A DNA stretch of 64,000 bases. It comes from Paracoccaceae bacterium. GTDB lineage: Bacteria; Pseudomonadota; Alphaproteobacteria; Rhodobacterales; Rhodobacteraceae. The position numbers and the translations under genes are program-made. Under the pieces are notes generated by a model. It ran no database searches, was not told the origin of the DNA, and saw nothing but the letters and a program-made list of their open reading frames with translations. The stretch lies in contig JACSRN010000011.1 in the NCBI GenBank assembly GCA_014879735.1, forward strand, positions 1 through 64,000. The letters are read 5' to 3'. Positions 43,048 to 51,316 of this stretch are shown here, piece by piece (the first letter of the stretch is position 1; the number at the start of each line of letters is the position of its first letter).

Positions 43048-44142
43048 TCAGGCATCCAGCGCCCAGGCGTCTTCCCACGCCCAGCCCACATGGACCGTCT
43101 GACCCTTGACCGGGTGGATCGCCGCCGAATGCGCGGCACTTTTCACCACCAGGCTTTCCTTCCCGGCCAGTTCCACAACCGTGCGGATCTGGTCGCCGCA
43201 GAAGATCGAATCCGACACCTTTGCAGCCAGCGAGCCTTCGAACGGCTGGCCGGACATGCGCAGCGCCTCGGGCCGGATGGCGGCGGTGGACAGGCCGCCT
43301 GTCACGACATGGCCGGTCGTGCGGGCCGCAACCTGGGTTCCATCCGCCAGCCGCAGGGTGGTTCTTTCACCCCGGGTTTCGGTTACGCGGCCTTTGAGGC
43401 AGTTGTTGTCGCCCACAAACTCGGCCACGAAGCGGTTTTCGGGCCTGGCATAGATGTCTTCGGCCGAGCCGAGTTGCTGGACCTTGCCATCGTTGAAGAT
43501 GGCAATCCGGTCCGACATGGTCAGCGCCTCGTACTGGTCGTGCGTCACGTAGACGACAGTCAGGTTGAAGCGCTGCGCGATCTGGCGAATCTCGAACTGC
43601 AGATGCTCGCGCAGCTTCTTGTCCAATGCGCCAAGCGGCTCGTCCATCAGGACGATGCTTGGTTCGAACACCAGCGCCCGCGCCAGCGCCACGCGCTGCT
43701 GCTGACCGCCCGACAGCATTCCCGGACGGCGGTCTGCCAGTTGCGCCAGATGCACGGTTTCCAGAACGGCGCGAACCCTGCGATCGATCTCGGCCCGGGG
43801 CAGGCGGCGGACCTTCAGCCCATAGCCCACGTTCTCGGCCACCGTCATATGCGGAAACAGCGCATAGTTCTGGAAAACCATGCCAATGTTGCGCTTTTCG
43901 GGCGGCATCATGTGCACCGGCGCGCCGTCGATCCTGATTTCACCGGTTGTCGGATATTCGAACCCGGCAAGCATCATCAGTGTCGTCGTCTTGCCGGATC
44001 CTGACGGGCCCAGCAGCGTCAGGAACTCGCCCCTGCGGATCGAAAGATTGAGATCGCGCACGACGAGATGGCGTCCGTCATAGGTCTTGGTAATGGCTGA
44101 GAGCACCACATGGCCGTGATCGCTCGGCGCGGCGTCGAGCAT
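43048..44142 (-). CDS. Spermidine/putrescine-type ABC ATPase (PotA-like)
   Basis: This is the ATPase subunit (364 aa) of the importer. Walker A GPSGSGKTT is at residues 45-53, signature [15 protein letters not shown] near 140, Walker B IVLMDEPLGALD near 160, and a C-terminal TOBE domain from about 280. The ATG at 44142 follows TGGAGGAG. It is the first gene of the amine array, with its promoter and operator at 44162-44187. Confidence 0.92.
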   Translation of the reverse strand: MLDAAPSDHGHVVLSAITKTYDGRHLVVRDLNLSIRRGEFLTLLGPSGSGKTTTLMMLAGFEYPTTGEIRIDGAPVHMMPPEKRNIGMVFQNYALFPHMTVAENVGYGLKVRRLPRAEIDRRVRAVLETVHLAQLADRRPGMLSGGQQQRVALARALVFEPSIVLMDEPLGALDKKLREHLQFEIRQIAQRFNLTVVYVTHDQYEALTMSDRIAIFNDGKVQQLGSAEDIYARPENRFVAEFVGDNNCLKGRVTETRGERTTLRLADGTQVAARTTGHVVTGGLSTAAIRPEALRMSGQPFEGSLAAKVSDSIFCGDQIRTVVELAGKESLVVKSAAHSAAIHPVKGQTVHVGWAWEDAWALDA

Positions 44143-44161
44143 TGCGACTCCTCCATTTTTT

Positions 44162-44187
44162 CTCGATTATCGAGATTGCTTATTATA
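44162..44187 (-). promoter_or_regulatory. Promoter -10 and operator of the amine-uptake operon
   Basis: On the minus strand a perfect TATAAT (plus-strand ATTATA, 44182-44187) is followed by the palindrome CTCGAT-T-ATCGAG (44162-44174), which lies between the start site and the PotA-like ribosome site. No good -35 is found at the usual distance, which suggests an activator is needed. The IclR protein of this operon is a candidate. Confidence 0.55.
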
Positions 44188-44211
44188 TATTGAGAATAAT
44201 GTGGAGGAGGG

Positions 44212-44322
44212 ATGGCCTGTGTCAAGCCTTTCGTTCCCGGCAAAAGTGTCTTTTGCCGAAAGCCGAAGCATCATAGGCAAGCGATTGTTTTAACGTTATA
44301 TTGTAGACCGAACGGCGAATAA
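44212..44322 (+). CDS. Possible 36-aa small protein
   Basis: An ATG at 44212 sits four bases after GGAGGAGG, one of the better ribosome sites in the window, and opens a 36-residue frame ending at TAA 44322. The product would be basic and cysteine-containing (MACVKPFVPGK at the start). No family is recognised, and a 21-bp palindrome lies within the frame. It may equally be a chance match in regulatory DNA. Confidence 0.2.
   Translation: MACVKPFVPGKSVFCRKPKHHRQAIVLTLYCRPNGE
44238..44258. repeat. 21-bp perfect palindrome CGGCAAAAG-TGT-CTTTTGCCG
   Basis: Nine-base arms flank a three-base centre. It could be a regulator binding site or an RNA hairpin; no T-run follows on either strand. It lies 96 bp upstream of the PotA-like start and about 50 bp behind that promoter. 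Confidence 0.5.
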
Positions 44323-44553
44323 ATCCCGGCTTGACACCGTTCCGGGGGCCAGACTTTTTCAGGATGCCCCTTCACCGGACGATTCGTGATACCCGCTTTG
44401 GCCGATGATTCCGCCCCTGCCAATGGGCCGGGCGGCAGCGGGCCTCGCCACTGCGCAGCGGTCCCCTGGCCCGGGAAAGCCATCAACGGATGTGAAGGAG
44501 ATGCACCGGCACCGCAGGGTCGGCTGCGCCGCCGGATGCCCGGGCGCGCGCCG

Positions 44554-45657
44554 TCAGACCGCGGGATCGAGCACCCGGCGCAGGACCGACCCGCGACTGA
44601 TCAGTTCGGCCGGCAGCAGTACGGTTCGCGGCGGACAATTCTCGCCCTGGATCCGCTCCAAAAGCATGCGGGCCGCAGCCTCGCCCATGGCCAGACGGGG
44701 TTGCGACATCGTGCTGATCCCCGGCTGCATGAAGCTCATCCAGTCCAGATCGTCGAAGCAGACCAGCGACAGGTCGCGCGGGATCGAGAGGTTCAGCGCA
44801 GTGATCGCCCGCATCGCCCCTTCCGACATCGTGCCGTCGGTGGTGAACAGGGCCGTCGGCGGATCGGACAGGCCGAGCAGAAGCGGCACCCCGACCTGCG
44901 CCGCCTCGGCGGAATAGCTGCCAGCACGAAACACCAGCCGGGGGTCGACCGCGACACCGGCAATGCGATGCGCCCGGACATAGCCCAGAAGGCGCTGCCA
45001 ACTGGGGTAAAGCGCCTCGGCCTCCATCGGATCGCCCGAGGCGGCGCGGGCCAGAAAGGCCGCAAGGCCATCGCCCTCGTCCTCAACCAGTTCGGCGATG
45101 ATGCCGATGCGGCGGTGTCCCGCCTCGAACAGGTGGCGCACCGCCTGTTCGCCGGCCGCGATATTGTCGGCGGCAACCCGGTCGACTGACAGGCCCGCCA
45201 CCGCACGGTCGATCAGGACCAGCGGTATTTCCATGGACAGCAGGTTGTGCAGATGCCTGGCCTTGCGCGTGTCGCTGGGGGTGACGATCAGCCCGTCGAC
45301 CTGCTTTTGCGCCAGCAGTTCGACCGACTGGACTTCCTTCGACCGGCTTTCGTCGCTGTTGGTGATCAAGAGGCCAAAACCATCGGCCTCCGCGACATTC
45401 GAGATACCGCGCAGCACCGAGGCATAGAACGGATTCTGGATATCACCGGCGACGACACCCAGCGTCCGGGTCTTGCCGGTGATCAGGCCGCGGGCCAGCG
45501 CATTCGGACGATAGCCCAGCTGTCGCGCCGCCTTCTGGACCTGGTCCTTCATCTCGTCGCTGGTATAGCCATACCCGCCCAGCACCCGCCCGGCCGTGGC
45601 CGTGGACACGCCCGCCACCCGCGCGACATCGGCAATCGTTGCCTTGTTCCGTACCAC
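44554..45657 (-). CDS. LacI-family transcriptional regulator
   Basis: This repressor (about 367 aa) has the LacI HTH-hinge (ATIADVARVAGVSTATAGRVL then YRPNALARGLITGKTRTLGVV) and a periplasmic-binding-protein-like sensor domain. The longer open frame has no fitting ATG; GTG at 45657 or TTG at 45660, behind a GAGAGGGA site, puts the HTH at the extreme N-terminus as expected. It is divergent from the polar-amino-acid importer, whose promoter contains the palindrome GAGAACGTTCTC. That operator type recurs at the FrlD-like, TRAP and FAD-oxidoreductase promoters, so this protein is the likely master repressor of the proposed Amadori-compound regulon. Confidence 0.9.
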   Translation of the reverse strand: MVRNKATIADVARVAGVSTATAGRVLGGYGYTSDEMKDQVQKAARQLGYRPNALARGLITGKTRTLGVVAGDIQNPFYASVLRGISNVAEADGFGLLITNSDESRSKEVQSVELLAQKQVDGLIVTPSDTRKARHLHNLLSMEIPLVLIDRAVAGLSVDRVAADNIAAGEQAVRHLFEAGHRRIGIIAELVEDEGDGLAAFLARAASGDPMEAEALYPSWQRLLGYVRAHRIAGVAVDPRLVFRAGSYSAEAAQVGVPLLLGLSDPPTALFTTDGTMSEGAMRAITALNLSIPRDLSLVCFDDLDWMSFMQPGISTMSQPRLAMGEAAARMLLERIQGENCPPRTVLLPAELISRGSVLRRVLDPAV

Positions 45658-45808
45658 CAATTGCCATTCCCTCTCACATCTGCGGGCACACCGCGCAGAA
45701 TCACCTTGCGGTATTTCTGCCGGCCGACAGGGCGTCCGCGACGCAGATCTGTCATTTCCGCCGCCATTTTCAACGAAAATCAACGCAGTAGCAACGGATC
45801 GAAAACTC

Positions 45809-45853
45809 TTGACGCAGGGGCCGCAACGATATCAGATATATGAGAACGTTCTC
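45809..45853 (+). promoter_or_regulatory. Promoter and perfect GAGAACGTTCTC operator of the amino-acid importer
   Basis: TTGACG at 45809-45814 and an AT-rich stretch ending in GATATA (45835-45840) form a likely promoter. The perfect 12-bp palindrome GAGAACGTTCTC at 45842-45853 follows directly, in the start-site region. It is the most symmetric of the four GAACGTTC copies in the window and the one beside the LacI gene, as expected for the cognate operator. Confidence 0.7.
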
Positions 45854-45926
45854 TGTTCATTGCTGTCAATGGGATACAGGGGAACGGAATCGCGGGCGGC
45901 CTGCCCGCCCGAAGAGGAGGATACCC

Positions 45927-46769
45927 ATGCTGAGAACTGTTCTGACCGGTCCCATTCTCGCCATGGTGCTGGCAATGCCCGCCATGGCCGACGTCATTCC
46001 CGCGCTGCACGACGCGCTGCCGCAGGAATACAAGGACAACGGCATCAAGGCGGCTGTGTTCAACGACTGGGCACCCGATGAATATCTCGATTCCGATGGC
46101 CAGCTGAAGGGCTGGAGCGTGGATATCGCCAAGGAGATGGAGGAGCGCCTCGGCGTGCCGTTCACCTTCGAGGGCACCAGCTTCGACGCGATCATTCCCG
46201 GCATCCAGTCCAAGCGGTTCGACGCGGGCTTCTCCTCCTTCGGCACCACCGAAGAACGACTGAAGACGATGGATTTCGTGGCACAGCGCAAGATCGGCAC
46301 CTCCTTCGGCTATCCGATGGACAGCAAGCTGGACATCAAGACCGCGACCGACGCCTGCGGCATTACCGTCGCGGTGCTGAACGGCTCGTGGGACGTCGGG
46401 CTGCTGGAAAAGCTGAACGCCAATGAATGCAAGGACAACCTGATCGTCCTGCAGACCCATGGCACACAGGCGCAGGCCGAGCTGGCCGTGCGTTCCGGCC
46501 GGGCCGAGGCCACCGTGGCCGCTTCGGTCAAACTGTCCTACATGGCCAGCCAGACCGGCGACCTGAAGGTCTCGGAACTGGTGCTCGATCCGGTGAACAG
46601 CTGCATCGGCCTGCGCAAGGGCGATCCGCTGGGCCAGGTGATGGCCGATACGATCCAGAGCATGATCGACGACGGCACCTACAAGGAAATCATGGCGAAA
46701 TGGGGCATTGACGATTCCGGCATGCTGACCAAGGCGCTTCTCATCACCGAGAAGAACCCCGACCTCTGA
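45927..46769 (+). CDS. Polar-amino-acid-type ABC substrate-binding protein
   Basis: This is a family 3 solute-binding protein (280 aa). The ATG at 45927 follows AAGAGGAGG; the reading frame extends upstream into the operator, which rules out the earlier ATG. The signal peptide runs to about residue 21 (AMPAMAD). Family features are GWSVDIAKEMEERLGVPFTFEG and FDAGFSSFGTTEERLKTMDFV. The ligand is unknown; control by the LacI operator shared with frl-like genes suggests a fructosyl-amino acid or similar conjugate. Confidence 0.9.
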   Translation: MLRTVLTGPILAMVLAMPAMADVIPALHDALPQEYKDNGIKAAVFNDWAPDEYLDSDGQLKGWSVDIAKEMEERLGVPFTFEGTSFDAIIPGIQSKRFDAGFSSFGTTEERLKTMDFVAQRKIGTSFGYPMDSKLDIKTATDACGITVAVLNGSWDVGLLEKLNANECKDNLIVLQTHGTQAQAELAVRSGRAEATVAASVKLSYMASQTGDLKVSELVLDPVNSCIGLRKGDPLGQVMADTIQSMIDDGTYKEIMAKWGIDDSGMLTKALLITEKNPDL

Positions 46770-46777
46770 TTTCCTGT

Positions 46778-46814
46778 CCCGGCCCGGATGCTCCCCCGGG
46801 TCGGGGCTCTTTTG
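46778..46814 (+). terminator. Terminator-like hairpin between receptor and permease
   Basis: CCCGGCCCGG (46778-46787) pairs with CCGGGTCGGG (46796-46805), ten pairs including one G-T, across an 8-base loop, followed by GCTCTTTT. This is the best rho-independent-like signal in the window and would give high receptor and lower permease expression. Confidence 0.65.
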
Positions 46815-46836
46815 TGACCGTTCAGAAGGACAGCAC

Positions 46837-47775
46837 ATGTCGCAGGACCCCGCCCATCGCCCGTCGATCCATGACGTCAAGCCGATTGCCGTGCCCAAGA
46901 TCGGGCATTGGATCGGCGGGACGTTCCTGACGCTCATGGGGGTGGTCTTCCTGCAGGTCCTGATCACCAACAAGAACATGCAATGGACGGTCGTTGCCGA
47001 ATACCTGTTCAACGGCGCGATCCTGCGCGGGCTTGGCATGACGCTGGTGCTGACCGTGCTGGCCATGGTGCTGGGCCTGGCCATCGGTATCGTCCTTGCG
47101 ATCATGCGCCTGTCCGGCAGCCAGGTTTTCCGGGCCGCAAGCTGGGGCTGGATCTGGTTCTTCCGCGGTGTCCCGCCGCTGGTGCAGATGATCTTCTGGT
47201 ACAACCTGGCCCTGCTGCTGCCCGAGATTTCCATCGGCATCCCCTTTGACGGGCCGAAGCTGTTTTCCTGGCCGACGAATGACCTGATCACCCCGTTCAG
47301 CGCCGCAATCATGGGCCTTGCCTTCACCGAAAGCGCCTATGCCGCCGAAATGATCCGGGCGGGTATCCAGGCCGTCAGCACCGGCCAGACCGAAGCCTCG
47401 GCAACCCTGGGAATGACGCGCGGGCAGTCCCTGCGCCGGATCGTGCTGCCGCAGGCATTGCGCATCGTTATCCCGCCGATCGGCAACGACACGATCTCGA
47501 TGCTGAAATTCACCTCGCTGGTCTCGGTGCTAGCGCTGCCCGACCTGCTCTACTCGGCGCAGATGGTCTATGCCCGGACCTACCAGACCGTTCCGCTGCT
47601 GGTGGTGGCCACGATCTGGTATCTGGTGCTGACCACGATCCTGACCGTGCTGGAGCATTCGGTCGAGCATCGTCTCAAATCCGATTTTCGCGGCACGAAG
47701 CCCCACAAGACGCGCAAGGCCGCAGGCCTTCTGCCCCGTCGGCTGTTTGCCGCCCAGAACGAGGGCGCGAAATGA
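46837..47775 (+). CDS. Polar-amino-acid-type ABC permease
   Basis: This is a HisM/GlnP-type permease (312 aa). It is longer than the usual 220-250 aa because of about 40 extra N-terminal residues and a basic C-terminal tail of about 35 residues. The EAA loop [24 protein letters not shown] lies near residues 188-211. A single permease gene implies a homodimer. It overlaps the ATPase gene by four bases. Confidence 0.9.
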   Translation: MSQDPAHRPSIHDVKPIAVPKIGHWIGGTFLTLMGVVFLQVLITNKNMQWTVVAEYLFNGAILRGLGMTLVLTVLAMVLGLAIGIVLAIMRLSGSQVFRAASWGWIWFFRGVPPLVQMIFWYNLALLLPEISIGIPFDGPKLFSWPTNDLITPFSAAIMGLAFTESAYAAEMIRAGIQAVSTGQTEASATLGMTRGQSLRRIVLPQALRIVIPPIGNDTISMLKFTSLVSVLALPDLLYSAQMVYARTYQTVPLLVVATIWYLVLTTILTVLEHSVEHRLKSDFRGTKPHKTRKAAGLLPRRLFAAQNEGAK

Positions 47776-48548
47776 CTGAAGCTCCGCTGCTGAAAGTCGA
47801 GCGACTGCACAAGAGTTTTGCCGCGCATGAGGTGCTTGCCGGCATTGACCTGGCCGTGAACCGCGGCGATGTCACCTGCATCGTCGGCCCCTCCGGCTCT
47901 GGCAAGAGCACATTGCTGCGCTGCCTCAACTATCTTGAAAAGCCAACCAGCGGCGCGGTCTACCTGAACGGCGAGCCGGTCGGCGTTCGCTGGAAGGGCA
48001 ACAAGCTCTATGAGATGACCTTCAACGAACTGGCGCGGCAGCGGCAGAAAATGGGAATGGTGTTCCAGGGTTTTCACCTGTTTCCGCACAAGACCGCGCT
48101 GGAAAACATCATCGAGGCGCCGATCGTGGTCAAGCGATGCCCGCGCGCGCAGGCCGTCGAAGAGGCTATGCATCTGTTGGAACGGGTCGGGATGCAGGAC
48201 CGCGCCGACTATTATCCGGCGCAGTTGTCAGGCGGCCAGCAGCAGCGCGCCGCCATCGCCCGGTCTCTGGCGATGAAGCCGGATGTGATGCTGTTCGACG
48301 AGCCGACCTCCGCACTCGACCCCGAACTGGTGGGCGAGGTGCTGGCCGTCATGCGCCAGCTTGCAAACGACGGCATGACCATGGTGGTGGTCACGCATGA
48401 GATGGGTTTTGCCCGCGACGTCGCCGATCACCTGATCTTCATGGATGGCGGCGTGATCGTTGAGCAGGGCCCCCCGCGCGAGGTGCTGACGCGACCGCAG
48501 CACGACCGCACCCGGGCCTTCCTTGCCCGCGTGCTGGCCGAGGGCTGA
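47772..48548 (+). CDS. Polar-amino-acid-type ABC ATPase
   Basis: This is a GlnQ/HisP-type ATPase (258 aa) with Walker [10 protein letters not shown] at residues 39-47, signature [16 protein letters not shown] near 155 and Walker [15 protein letters not shown] near 175. It ends the importer operon and meets the convergent ornithine-cyclodeaminase homologue two bases later. Confidence 0.93.
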   Translation: MTEAPLLKVERLHKSFAAHEVLAGIDLAVNRGDVTCIVGPSGSGKSTLLRCLNYLEKPTSGAVYLNGEPVGVRWKGNKLYEMTFNELARQRQKMGMVFQGFHLFPHKTALENIIEAPIVVKRCPRAQAVEEAMHLLERVGMQDRADYYPAQLSGGQQQRAAIARSLAMKPDVMLFDEPTSALDPELVGEVLAVMRQLANDGMTMVVVTHEMGFARDVADHLIFMDGGVIVEQGPPREVLTRPQHDRTRAFLARVLAEG

Positions 48549-48550
48549 GG

Positions 48551-49501
48551 TCAGGCGGAGATCAGAGCGGGCGCCGCCATGAGCGCGGCGGCGGTGAACA
48601 GGTCAAGATGCGCGCCACCGTTGTTCTTGAACACGGTGATCTGCTCGTCCGAACTGCGCCCCGGCACCCTGCCCTGCACCAGATCGAAAAGATCGGCCCG
48701 CACCGCATCCCAGGTGATCGCGCCCGAGGCGACGGCCTGCGAAAGATCGCCGCCGTTCTTCATGTTGTCGCGGCTGTCGACAAAGATCGCCCCCCGCGCC
48801 AGCGCCGCATCATCGGCCTCCCGCAGGCTGGGCAGGTAGGCTCCGACAAGGTCGAGGTGGCTGCCTGGCCGCAGCAGGGCACCCTTGACCAGCGCACGGT
48901 CCGACATGGTGACGCAGGACACGATGTCGGCCTGCGCAACAGCGGCGTCCAAATCATCGGCGACGGCGGCGTCGAACCCCTGGCGCCGCAGGGTTTCCAC
49001 CACCGCCTGCGCACGCGCCGCGGTCCGGTTCCAGATTCTGACGCGCCGCAGCGAGGGCCGCGCGGCCAGATGCGCCGCCGCGAAATGCGGTGACAATGCG
49101 CCGGCGCCAAGGATCAGCAGATCCTCGACATCCGGCCGCGCCAGGATTGCGGCGCCAAGCGCGGAATCGCCGGCCGTCTTGCGCGCAGTCATCGCCGCGC
49201 CATCCGCCACCAGCCTCGGCGCGCCGGTCTGCCCGTCAAACAGCGCCACCAGGCCCTGCACCGCCGGCTGCGACGGGTCAAGCGCGGCGTTGCCGGGGAA
49301 CACGCCCACCATCTTGACCACGACAGGCCCCCCCGGCGCCCAGCCGGGAAGCGTGACAAACTGTCCCCCGCCGCCCGCCGGATCCGATTGCAGCACCACG
49401 TCTGAGACCGGCATCGCCCCCAGATGCGCCTTGCGCAGCGCCTCGATCAGATAGGGCCAGGGCAGGGCGGCGTGAACTTCGGCGGCATCGAACAGGCGCA
49501 T
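48551..49501 (-). CDS. Ornithine cyclodeaminase / mu-crystallin family protein
   Basis: This NAD(P)-dependent enzyme (316 aa) belongs to the family of ornithine and lysine cyclodeaminases, alanine dehydrogenases and cyclic-imine reductases. The dinucleotide fold starts near residue 128 (DLLILGAGALSPHFAAAH) and the substrate-side lysine lies in the VVVKMVGVFPGN segment near 62; TARKTAGDSALGA is also conserved. It is the last gene of the deglycase-GntR operon. If the pathway releases lysine or ornithine from a fructosyl conjugate, this enzyme could cyclise it, or reduce a cyclic imine; this is inference. Confidence 0.87.
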   Translation of the reverse strand: MRLFDAAEVHAALPWPYLIEALRKAHLGAMPVSDVVLQSDPAGGGGQFVTLPGWAPGGPVVVKMVGVFPGNAALDPSQPAVQGLVALFDGQTGAPRLVADGAAMTARKTAGDSALGAAILARPDVEDLLILGAGALSPHFAAAHLAARPSLRRVRIWNRTAARAQAVVETLRRQGFDAAVADDLDAAVAQADIVSCVTMSDRALVKGALLRPGSHLDLVGAYLPSLREADDAALARGAIFVDSRDNMKNGGDLSQAVASGAITWDAVRADLFDLVQGRVPGRSSDEQITVFKNNGGAHLDLFTAAALMAAPALISA

Positions 49502-49511
49502 GGCGGATCCT

Positions 49512-50222
49512 TCAGGTCTTGACCGTATAGGTCACAAGGTTGCCGGGTGTGACGAGATGCGACAGGGCCAGCGGTTGACCGGCCATGTCCGAGACAATCT
49601 TTTCGATCCGGTAGACCGGCTCGGCAGCCGAGATCCCCAAAACCGCGCGTTCGGTCGCCGTGGCGAAGCCCACGTCGATCTGCCGCTCTGCATGGGCCGG
49701 AACGATCCCGGACAGTTCGCGCAGCGCGGCAAAGAAAGAGGCCCCGGTCGAGACGCGCTCGATCACCGGCGCAAAGCGCACCGCATCGAACCAGAGCGCC
49801 TCAAGCGTCATCGGCCTGCCGTCGTCCTCGAGCAGGCGGTCGAACCGGATCAGCGATGCGGCATTCAGCCGGGCCGCGATGTCAGGCGCCACGACGGTGT
49901 CATCCCGCGCCAGGATGCGATGCCCGGCCCGGCGCCCCAGCCCCTCCAACGTTTCGGAAAATCCCGAAAGCGAGACGAGCGTCTGCTGCACCTTGCGCGC
50001 CAGCACCAGGGTGCCGCGGCCCTGCTGGCGCTGCAGCCTGCCCTCGGCGCAAAGTTCCGAGATGGCGCGGCGCAGGGTGATCCGGCTGACCTGGAACTGC
50101 GCCATCAGTTCCGGTTCGCCCGGCAGAAAGCTGCCCGGCGAGAACCGGCCCGATTCGATATCCGCCAGGATCGTCCGGCGAACCCGTTCGTAAAGCGGCA
50201 AGACGTCCAGCCGATCCTCCAT
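49512..50222 (-). CDS. GntR-family regulator with UTRA domain (HutC/FrlR-like)
   Basis: This is a 236-aa regulator with an N-terminal winged HTH (LYERVRRTILADIESGRFSPGSFLPGEPELMAQFQVSRITLRRAISEL) and a C-terminal UTRA ligand domain. HutC-subfamily members often sense sugar phosphates or amino-acid catabolites; FrlR in the fructoselysine operon is one. It lies between the FrlB-like deglycase and the ornithine-cyclodeaminase homologue. The direct repeats TATGACGT at 51268-51285 in front of the operon are a candidate binding site. Confidence 0.9.
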   Translation of the reverse strand: MEDRLDVLPLYERVRRTILADIESGRFSPGSFLPGEPELMAQFQVSRITLRRAISELCAEGRLQRQQGRGTLVLARKVQQTLVSLSGFSETLEGLGRRAGHRILARDDTVVAPDIAARLNAASLIRFDRLLEDDGRPMTLEALWFDAVRFAPVIERVSTGASFFAALRELSGIVPAHAERQIDVGFATATERAVLGISAAEPVYRIEKIVSDMAGQPLALSHLVTPGNLVTYTVKT

Positions 50223-50241
50223 CCGCCGCCCCGTCCCTTTC

Positions 50242-51243
50242 CTAGTAGCTGATCTTCTTCATGTAGCGCCGTGCCGTCAGCATCTCGTGCTGGCGCAGAT
50301 CGGCGATCTTGTAGGCGAAACGCCAGAGCGTGTCGAAGAAGATCAGCGGCGCCACATTGCCCTGGAAGCGCGGATCGATCCCGCTCATGTCCAGGGTCGC
50401 GGCATCGAGGACAAGAATGTTCTCGGCCGATCCGAAGCGGTGCAGGAAGGTGTCCGCACGCTCTTCCAGCGGACGGGTGCTGTCCAGCCCCTTCATCAGG
50501 ATGAAGGCACGATCCTTGTCCAGCACCTCGAAGGGGCCATGGAAGAATTCGTTGGCATGGATCGCCTGGCTGTTGATCCATTGCATTTCCATCAGGACGC
50601 AGATGGCGAAGGAATAGGCCGCACCATAGCTTGCGCCGCTGGCCACCGTATAGATCACGTCTTCCTTGGCAAAACGCGGCGCGTAATCCGCAAAGAGCGG
50701 CGCAAAGGCAACATGGGCCCGGTCGATGGCCGGCTGCAGCGCATGGAGACTGTCGATCAGCGGCTGCGTCAGGTTCTCGCCGCCGGTCCGGGCAACAAGG
50801 CCGAGGACAACCTGATAGATGCGGGAATAGTTGCTGTCCTTGGCATCGATCGGAACGCCGGTGGTATAGGGCGCCTCGAAGCCGACCACATGATCGACGG
50901 CGCGGCCCAGCGGCGAGGCCGGCTCGACCGTCAACCCGATGGTCTTTGCGCCGCGCGACCGGGCGAATTCGGCCGCGGCGGTGGTTTCCTTCGTGGTGCC
51001 GGTCATCGAGCACAGGATCACCAGCGACCGTTCGTCCAGCGACCTGGGCGCGCGCGCCACGAATTCGGCCCCGTTATAGACGTCGGAAGGCAGGGGCGAA
51101 TGCTGGTCGAGCAGGAATTTCGCCGGATGCATGATCGACAGCGAACCGCCGCAGGCAACGAAAAAGACATGGCGGATCGCCCCCGCATCGAGCGCGTCAA
51201 GCGCCGCAACGACGCCGGGATCGAAAGTGGACGGAAGGTTCAT
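50242..51243 (-). CDS. frlB: SIS-domain deglycase, FrlB-like
   Basis: This is a double-SIS protein (333 aa) related to fructoselysine-6-phosphate deglycase and glucosamine-6-phosphate synthase isomerase domains, without the glutaminase part. The first SIS phosphate loop is FVACGGSLS (28-36), with CSMTGTTKET (78-87) closing it. The segment HANEFFHGPFEVL (229-241) carries E232 and H235, matching the GEFRHGP catalytic region of FrlB. The reaction would split a 6-phospho-fructosyl-amino acid to glucose 6-phosphate and amino acid. It leads a minus-strand operon with the UTRA regulator. Assignment to this substrate class depends on the FrlC- and FrlD-like partners. Confidence 0.82.
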   Translation of the reverse strand: MNLPSTFDPGVVAALDALDAGAIRHVFFVACGGSLSIMHPAKFLLDQHSPLPSDVYNGAEFVARAPRSLDERSLVILCSMTGTTKETTAAAEFARSRGAKTIGLTVEPASPLGRAVDHVVGFEAPYTTGVPIDAKDSNYSRIYQVVLGLVARTGGENLTQPLIDSLHALQPAIDRAHVAFAPLFADYAPRFAKEDVIYTVASGASYGAAYSFAICVLMEMQWINSQAIHANEFFHGPFEVLDKDRAFILMKGLDSTRPLEERADTFLHRFGSAENILVLDAATLDMSGIDPRFQGNVAPLIFFDTLWRFAYKIADLRQHEMLTARRYMKKISY

Positions 51244-51267
51244 GGGCTTACCTGGGCTTGCTGGTTA

Positions 51268-51291
51268 TATGACGTCCTATGACGTATTATA
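51268..51291 (-). promoter_or_regulatory. -10 element and direct-repeat operator of the deglycase operon
   Basis: On the minus strand a perfect TATAAT (plus-strand ATTATA, 51286-51291) is followed immediately by two copies of ACGTCATA (plus-strand TATGACGT at 51268-51275 and 51278-51285) exactly 10 bp apart. One helical turn of spacing and a start-site position suit a repressor site, most likely for the UTRA-type GntR protein of the operon. The LacI-type operator lies 50 bp further on, on the divergent side. Confidence 0.6.
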
Positions 51292-51316
51292 AGATCATGC
51301 TCCGGTCAAGCGAGAG

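Larger units (their letters stand above)
44143..44553. other. 411-bp regulatory gap between PotA-like and LacI genes
   Basis: The gap carries the minus-strand promoter (TATAAT with a CTCGAT-T-ATCGAG palindrome), a 21-bp perfect palindrome at 44238-44258, and a 36-codon plus-strand frame at 44212-44322 behind a GGAGGAGG site. The stretch 44150-44340 is unusually AT-rich for this window. From 44340 to the LacI stop nothing further is recognised. Confidence 0.5.

Noticed and set aside
45840-45926. Earlier in-frame start for the polar-amino-acid receptor
   Set aside because: It would put the start codon in the LacI-type operator and add a non-secretory leader; the ATG at 45927 has the ribosome site and signal peptide.
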